A DNA stretch of 8,762 nt, taken from the NCBI GenBank assembly GCA_964514655.1, contig CAZEQY010000049.1, forward strand, positions 1 through 8,762. Reading direction: 5' to 3'. A program made the position numbers and the translations under genes. The notes under the pieces were generated by a model that was given only the letters and a program-made list of their open reading frames with translations, did no database searches and was not told the origin of the DNA. Below, in pieces: positions 4,737-8,762 of this stretch. Source of the stretch: SZAS-7 sp964514655 (GTDB taxonomy: Bacteria; Chlamydiota; Chlamydiia; Chlamydiales; FEN-1388). The stretch's first letter is position 1. The number at the start of each line of letters is the position of its first letter.

Positions 4737-7568
4737 ATGAGAAAGCACCTGTTTATTAGCATGCTCTGCATGAGTATTGGAGGGCATTTTGTAGCTTCTG
4801 CCGATATTGCAAAAGGAGATGCAAAACCTATTAGAAACAAGGCCCTATACAACACTCCTAAACCGACCGTTACAAAGCCGCCTGTCCGAAAACCAGCTAT
4901 TACAAGGCCTGCAATAAAAAGGCCCACACAGGCTGCTCCAAAAGAGCAAAAACAAAATGCAGAAGTACGCCATTTTCATCACAAACATTCTAGTTCTTCT
5001 AGCTCTTCTAGTTCATCAAGCTCTTCACATGAACACAAATCAAGAAAAAAGAAAAAATTCAACGTCGATCGCTGGGAATCAGGAATTAACTGGCATGGCG
5101 ATTTAAGCAATGAACAGCCATGGGTAGTTATTGCCGAGCAAGATATACTTGCTGTTACGCCTACGGTAACAAATGGCGTCTTGACGCTAGCCCCTGGGCA
5201 GACTATTTCATCTGCTGTGATACCAAATACATCTAACCCTCCGGGCGGGGTGGATAGTCAGATGATCTCTCTTACTACAACAGGTGCTTCATCTTTAAGT
5301 AACGTTGTTACCCTTACCTTTGCCGGCAATCCTATCACCACTGGCTTTGCTGCTGGCCAAACCATCATGGTAACAGGTTTTGTAGGGGCAGACACCTATT
5401 TTAATGGCGCCTTTACAATAGCTTCAGTTACTGCATCTACAATAACGTATAACCTGCCCCTGCCACATGCAAATAGCACCGCTACTTCAAATGGCACGGT
5501 AAGCGCCGCCCGGCCAGGTGGCACGTTCTACACCGAAGAGCTTTGGGTATGTAGAAATTCAGACAACTATAACGATCAATCATTATATGCTTTTTGGCCT
5601 GTCGCCTCTGCAGTAGCAGGTGGCACCTCATTAACGTTGAGATATACTCCATATGCTGCACTATTTTCTGATTATAACTCTAGTACAACGCCTAATGCCT
5701 TTACATTAAAGCGTGTTCGCTTAAGTGTAATGGCCTATGGGGTTACTGCTGGGATGATGGATAACGATGGAAATGTAGTGATAAAAGCAAAATATGCTGT
5801 AAATCGCAACAAAACAACATCGCTTTATCTTTTGATGGCAGAACAACAAAAAGATGGATCGTGGCTCGCGATTCAGCCAACGACAGACGGTGAGAATTTA
5901 CGTTTTGTTGATTCAAAACAGGTAGGAACGTGGAAAGTCTCTGGCTTAAAAGCAGGGCATAAGTATACGGCTATTGTTATCACCCCAACTGTTAACCTAG
6001 TAAACCATATAAACCTTGGAACACCTGTAGATAGTCAGTTTTTTATGGGCGAAGTGCGCCGGAGTTTTGCATCTGCTGCAAACACCATATTCACAATGCC
6101 CTATCCAGAACATGACTGCAGGGACATTCGCATTGTTGCAGGCAGTTGTAGTTGGGATGGTGCAGAAGACCTCTACAAGAGAGCAGCAGATAGACACTAC
6201 GATCTGAATTTGCATTTAGGCGACCATGTGTATGCCGATTTTGGTGGCTCTTCACTACTAAGCTTTAACCTCCCAAATAATGCAGGCACTGCCTTAGGGT
6301 TTGCAAACCTTGGAGCTTATAACATCTATCCAACAATTACTGGTACAAGTCCGATTGCTGCAAATACTGTCATTAACGCAACAAATAATATATTTGTTAT
6401 GGATGGTGTTCGCTATGAAATACCACAGACGACCTATGTAACACCAGCTTCGCTTGCAGCAGCAGTGGCTACGCTTGTCGGCGGTAATTTTTCAGTATCT
6501 GTGAATGGATCTAATCAGCTAGTGATTACACGCCCTTTTTGGAGCAACTATGGATATAGTGAAATCTATACAGGAATGACACGAGGTATAAATTATACCA
6601 AATTTCAAGCCTCTACTGGAAGTTATAATATAGCAGACGACCATGAAGTATTTGATAACTATCCAGGCATCACTGCAGTTCCAATCTTTCAACAGGGAAC
6701 AGCCACAGAGGTTGCGATTTCTACAGCCTTAAATACAAATCCCACTGCTACGTTTTATCGCATTAACTATGCCCCGCTGCAGCTTTCGCCACCACCAGCT
6801 ACTCCTGTAGCCAATGTCAATATTGACACGGCTTTAGGTGAGTTTGACAGGTACATTCCTAACCGATTTGTTACCACAAATGAACGGTTTGGGTACGTGC
6901 GCTGGGGCCAAGTTGAAATTATTCAACTTGATAGTATTCCGTATCGCAACAATTTAGGGCAGTACGAATATTATCAGGAACAAGGCAAATACATGAGAGA
7001 TGATCAACTAGCATTTCTTGTAAACAGACTATCGGTGTCTGATGCCAAGGTCAAAATCGTTACGTACTCCAGGAACTTGGCAGCCTCTTTCTTTTCTTTA
7101 GAAGAAATACAGCAGCAAAAGGATCTGTATGTATCAATCGCTGTTGGGTTAGGGTATAACGCAAGCGATGCGGCAACGACGTTTGATAAAGTATTTAATG
7201 TATTTGAAGCGAATTTCCTTGCAGCGTATCGCCCTTGGTATACAGGAACATTTTTACCAGCTCTTGAAGCCACTGGTGCAGAAAATGTCTATTTTGTTTC
7301 AGGTGGCAATCACTATGCTACACTTGCTCACATGGTAACAGATAGTCCTTTCATCGTAATAGGAACAAGTTCATGGGGAACACCGAGTGCTGGTGGAAAC
7401 CAAGATGGCGTAAAAAATGGAGAGCCTAATACAAACCATCTCATGGAAGCCTATTCCAAACAAAATGGATTTACAGAGATTGTCGTATCACCAAAAAATG
7501 AAACAGTAACAGTTTCATTTATCAATCGTGATGGCGATGAAAACGCCGTTACGTTTCCTATTCATTAA
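4737..7568 (+). CDS. Secreted PhoD-like phosphatase with basic/polyserine stalk and inserted beta modules
   Basis: A 943-residue protein with a Sec signal peptide (probable cleavage after ASA at 22). A Lys/Arg/Pro-rich segment (about 40-65) and an HFHHKH/13-serine/HEH run (79-100) follow. Residues 340-415 look like the fibronectin-type N-terminal domain of PhoD enzymes. The catalytic core shows AGSCSWDG (468-475), LHLGDHVYAD (492-501), IADDHEVFDNY (632-642), YSRN (777-780) and SGGNHYATLAHM (855-866), the order expected for a metal-dependent PhoD-type phosphomonoesterase or diesterase acting outside the cytoplasm. Many relatives have SGD-x-H where this one has SGGNH, so one metal-site Asp may be changed. 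Two segments look inserted: about 174-260 (beta-rich, bounded by PPGG and RPGG) and about 505-610, between the GD and DDHE motifs, with a phage/virus-tail-like pattern. Common PhoD proteins are about 450-600 residues, so this one is unusually long. AAGGA eight bases before the ATG supports the start. Activity and substrate are not shown by the sequence. Confidence 0.85.
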   Translation: MRKHLFISMLCMSIGGHFVASADIAKGDAKPIRNKALYNTPKPTVTKPPVRKPAITRPAIKRPTQAAPKEQKQNAEVRHFHHKHSSSSSSSSSSSSSHEHKSRKKKKFNVDRWESGINWHGDLSNEQPWVVIAEQDILAVTPTVTNGVLTLAPGQTISSAVIPNTSNPPGGVDSQMISLTTTGASSLSNVVTLTFAGNPITTGFAAGQTIMVTGFVGADTYFNGAFTIASVTASTITYNLPLPHANSTATSNGTVSAARPGGTFYTEELWVCRNSDNYNDQSLYAFWPVASAVAGGTSLTLRYTPYAALFSDYNSSTTPNAFTLKRVRLSVMAYGVTAGMMDNDGNVVIKAKYAVNRNKTTSLYLLMAEQQKDGSWLAIQPTTDGENLRFVDSKQVGTWKVSGLKAGHKYTAIVITPTVNLVNHINLGTPVDSQFFMGEVRRSFASAANTIFTMPYPEHDCRDIRIVAGSCSWDGAEDLYKRAADRHYDLNLHLGDHVYADFGGSSLLSFNLPNNAGTALGFANLGAYNIYPTITGTSPIAANTVINATNNIFVMDGVRYEIPQTTYVTPASLAAAVATLVGGNFSVSVNGSNQLVITRPFWSNYGYSEIYTGMTRGINYTKFQASTGSYNIADDHEVFDNYPGITAVPIFQQGTATEVAISTALNTNPTATFYRINYAPLQLSPPPATPVANVNIDTALGEFDRYIPNRFVTTNERFGYVRWGQVEIIQLDSIPYRNNLGQYEYYQEQGKYMRDDQLAFLVNRLSVSDAKVKIVTYSRNLAASFFSLEEIQQQKDLYVSIAVGLGYNASDAATTFDKVFNVFEANFLAAYRPWYTGTFLPALEATGAENVYFVSGGNHYATLAHMVTDSPFIVIGTSSWGTPSAGGNQDGVKNGEPNTNHLMEAYSKQNGFTEIVVSPKNETVTVSFINRDGDENAVTFPIH

Positions 7569-7585
7569 CTTTAACATATAGACTT

Positions 7586-7623
7586 AAGCCGGCAGGATGC
7601 AAAAGCAACCTGCCGGCTTTTTT
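7586..7623 (+). terminator. Intrinsic terminator of the phosphatase gene
   Basis: AAGCCGGCAGG (7586-7596) pairs perfectly with CCTGCCGGCTT (7609-7619). The inner TGC-AAAA-GCA adds three pairs after one A/A mismatch. Six T residues (7618-7623) follow. It lies 18 bp after the phosphatase stop codon. Confidence 0.93.
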
Positions 7624-7635
7624 ATGCCAAGCTGC
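7618..7635 (-). repeat. Possible shard of the first ATPase gene
   Basis: Eighteen bases are identical to 2973-2990, inside the first ATPase gene in the same orientation (encoding QLGIKK on the minus strand). Similarity continues weakly for about 13 bases with one indel and an in-frame stop. The match overlaps the T run of the terminator, which adds low-complexity bases, so chance is not excluded. Confidence 0.3.
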
Positions 7636-7653
7636 CCCTAAAAAAATATAAAA

Positions 7654-7737
7654 TTATTTCTCACTTATCAACGCATAGGCCTCTTTAAGAAGCGGCAGGT
7701 AAGTTTTGATTACCTTCCACCAACTATTCAGAGGCAT
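7654..7737 (-). other. 27-codon frame, possible C-terminal remnant of an unknown gene
   Basis: The minus strand reads MPLNSWWKVIKTYLPLLKEA and seven further residues to a TAA stop. The composition is protein-like (amphipathic, with Trp, Leu and Lys), but I do not recognise it. The ATG falls inside the antisense of the GH3 shard and I see no convincing ribosome binding site. It may be the tail of a gene truncated by the rearrangement that brought in the GH3 piece. Confidence 0.2.
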
Positions 7738-7814
7738 TTTTATTGGCTATCGCCACTTTGACCACAACAACATCGAGCCGCTCTTACCCTTTGGCTTTGG
7801 CCTTTCCTACACAA
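7732..7814 (+). pseudogene. GH3 beta-glucosidase shard, recent partial duplicate
   Basis: These 83 bases match 2394-2476 of the chimera gene at 80 positions. The plus strand keeps the reading frame (IFIGYRHFDHNNIEPL then LPFGFGLSYT), with one change from Phe to Leu. Similarity stops abruptly on both sides. The flanking sequence has no GH3 motifs, so this is a nonfunctional fragment moved or left behind by recombination. Confidence 0.88.
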
Positions 7815-7869
7815 GGCTTTTGGACACACTCTATACGTGCAACGAAGGTAATAAGGCACCAACAAATCA

Positions 7870-8762
7870 CTACAAGTTAAGCAGCTGCCCAAAGTCAATG
7901 ATGTGCGAGAAAAATTCGGCATCTTCAAGCTCTTCAGTGACGCCATTGACATGAATAAGTACAAGCCTGATTGAATAGCCACGCGGCAGGCTCAAGCTTT
8001 TTAGCTTTTGTTGCATCTCTTTAATGATCTCTTTGCCTATGCGCTCCTTAGAAAACTTTATTTCGCAGATATATAAGGTTTTAAGGCGGGTTTGGATCAT
8101 ATAATCAATTTGGACCCCAGCAGTTTTTTTTGTTGCATGCTGAAAGAAGGGATTATCAATCAAAATGTCTTGGGGCGGGATATGTAAAAGGCTCTGTACT
8201 GCATGACGGTTGTTCAGCACTAAGTTTTCGAACGAAAGTCCCATTATCGTGGCCCAAGCCGCGGGTAAAATGTCGCGATTTTGCAAGATATTAGGCTGAT
8301 TTGGCTCGATATATCGCAAATAGAACCGAAGATAGTTATCAGAAAGGCGATAGTGACTCAAGCGTGAAAACTTGCCAGATTTTAGGTTCCAGGTAAAGTC
8401 ACGAGTAATATAGCCTGTCTTGACAAGCTCGTCCAGATACTCACTGTAGACGCCACTTTTTTCAGCACCAAGCTCCTCGTAAATAGAAGCTTGATCTTTT
8501 GGACCATCAGCCAATGAAGAAACAAGTTTCTTATACATCGGAGCGCGTGTTCCAAATACATCAGAAAAAATACGATCAAACTCCAAAAAGAGCAATCCCT
8601 CTTTGCGAAAGCATAGCCTGCGGATATTTTCCTCAGCTGAGACTTTGGGGTTAATTGATTCAAGATACAAAGGCACCCCACCTGTTATGCTAAGTACTTT
8701 GAATTTTTCCCATGGACTAATCTTTTTTTCATATGATCGCCAAAAATGTGCGCATTGATGCA
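7870..8762 (-). CDS. Second DUF234-type ATPase, 5' end beyond window
   Basis: Two hundred ninety-six residues are visible, ending at a TAG at 7872-7870. The frame is open to the right edge, where it reads HFWRSYEKKISPWEKFKVLS upstream of TGGVPLYLES, so the Met at 8676 is internal and not the start. The visible part covers the end of the ATPase module, a winged-helix region (QASIYEELGAEKSGVYSEYL) and the C-terminal PD-(D/E)XK-like domain, with Asp in GVQIDYMIQ and Glu-Ile-Lys in YICEIKFSK. The C-terminus reads VLIHVNGVTEE then FFSHIIDFGQLL. Walker A and B should lie beyond the window. It shares architecture and orientation with the ATPase at 2873-4333 but is clearly divergent in sequence, so the two are old paralogues or separate acquisitions. 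No terminator is seen after it. Confidence 0.87.
   Translation of the reverse strand, partial: HQCAHFWRSYEKKISPWEKFKVLSITGGVPLYLESINPKVSAEENIRRLCFRKEGLLFLEFDRIFSDVFGTRAPMYKKLVSSLADGPKDQASIYEELGAEKSGVYSEYLDELVKTGYITRDFTWNLKSGKFSRLSHYRLSDNYLRFYLRYIEPNQPNILQNRDILPAAWATIMGLSFENLVLNNRHAVQSLLHIPPQDILIDNPFFQHATKKTAGVQIDYMIQTRLKTLYICEIKFSKERIGKEIIKEMQQKLKSLSLPRGYSIRLVLIHVNGVTEELEDAEFFSHIIDFGQLLNL

Larger units (their letters stand above)
7569..7869. other. 301 bp debris region between phosphatase and second ATPase gene
   Basis: Besides the terminator, this stretch holds a possible shard of the first ATPase gene (7618-7635), a 27-codon minus-strand frame (7654-7737) and a GH3 shard (7732-7814). Positions 7815-7869 match nothing I recognise in the window. 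There is no intact gene on either strand. Confidence 0.7.

Noticed and set aside
4988..5027. Polyserine tract as a slippage-prone contingency repeat
   Set aside because: The codons alternate among agt, tct, agc, tca and others, so the DNA is too imperfect for frequent slippage.
7815..7869. Continuation of the GH3 shard, suggested by AATCACTAC also present in the PA14 region near 1731
   Set aside because: Only nine to ten bases match, and not in the expected gene order.
8382..8681. A 99-codon minus-strand frame overlapping the second ATPase
   Set aside because: It is a shadow: the overlapping frame carries the conserved ATPase/DUF234 sequence across the whole interval.

Overview
The window reads as a bacterial accessory region. 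It has Shine-Dalgarno-led genes, an IS91-type transposase, an intrinsic terminator and a protein with a Sec signal peptide. It carries four substantial coding regions plus sequence debris, and no rRNA, tRNA, CRISPR or housekeeping gene was seen. The organism cannot be named from this. Collagen-like Gly-X-Thr repeats, a secreted PhoD-type phosphatase with virus- or phage-like beta inserts, and PD-(D/E)XK-tailed ATPases would suit a Gram-negative, possibly protist-associated bacterium (Legionellales, Chlamydiae or Dependentiae type). That placement is only a guess.

Layout, left to right. Positions 1-1165 (minus) hold an IS91/ISCR-like HUH transposase that runs off the left edge. It diverges from 1300-2835 (plus), a chimera of a collagen-like N-terminus and the C-terminal half of a PA14-containing GH3 beta-glucosidase; the catalytic barrel is absent. 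Convergent with it, 2873-4333 (minus) encodes an intact AAA/STAND-type ATPase with a winged-helix region and a C-terminal PD-(D/E)XK nuclease-like domain (DUF234 type). Its upstream region has two tandem inverted repeats 53 bp apart, with a perfect -10 box inside the first. Between this gene and the next lies a collapsed second GH3 copy (4577-4648).

Positions 4737-7568 (plus) encode a 943-residue secreted PhoD-like phosphatase with a basic Pro-rich stalk, a polyserine run and two apparent inserted beta modules. Its probable promoter has nine G residues between the -35 and -10 boxes. A strong terminator follows at 7586-7623. Next comes a 300 bp stretch of debris containing a GH3 shard 96% identical over 83 bp to the chimera gene and possibly a shard of the first ATPase gene. 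Positions 7870-8762 (minus) hold a second, divergent DUF234-type ATPase whose 5' end lies beyond the right edge.

The main theme is a repeat-driven mosaic: three GH3-derived pieces of different ages, two ATPase genes each with a GH3 piece just beyond its 3' end, and a transposase of a class that can move flanking DNA. The two points with the most biological promise are the collagen-PA14-GH3 chimera and the two regulatory arrangements (poly-G promoter, paired palindromes). No metabolic pathway or operon links the genes; they look like separately regulated units.
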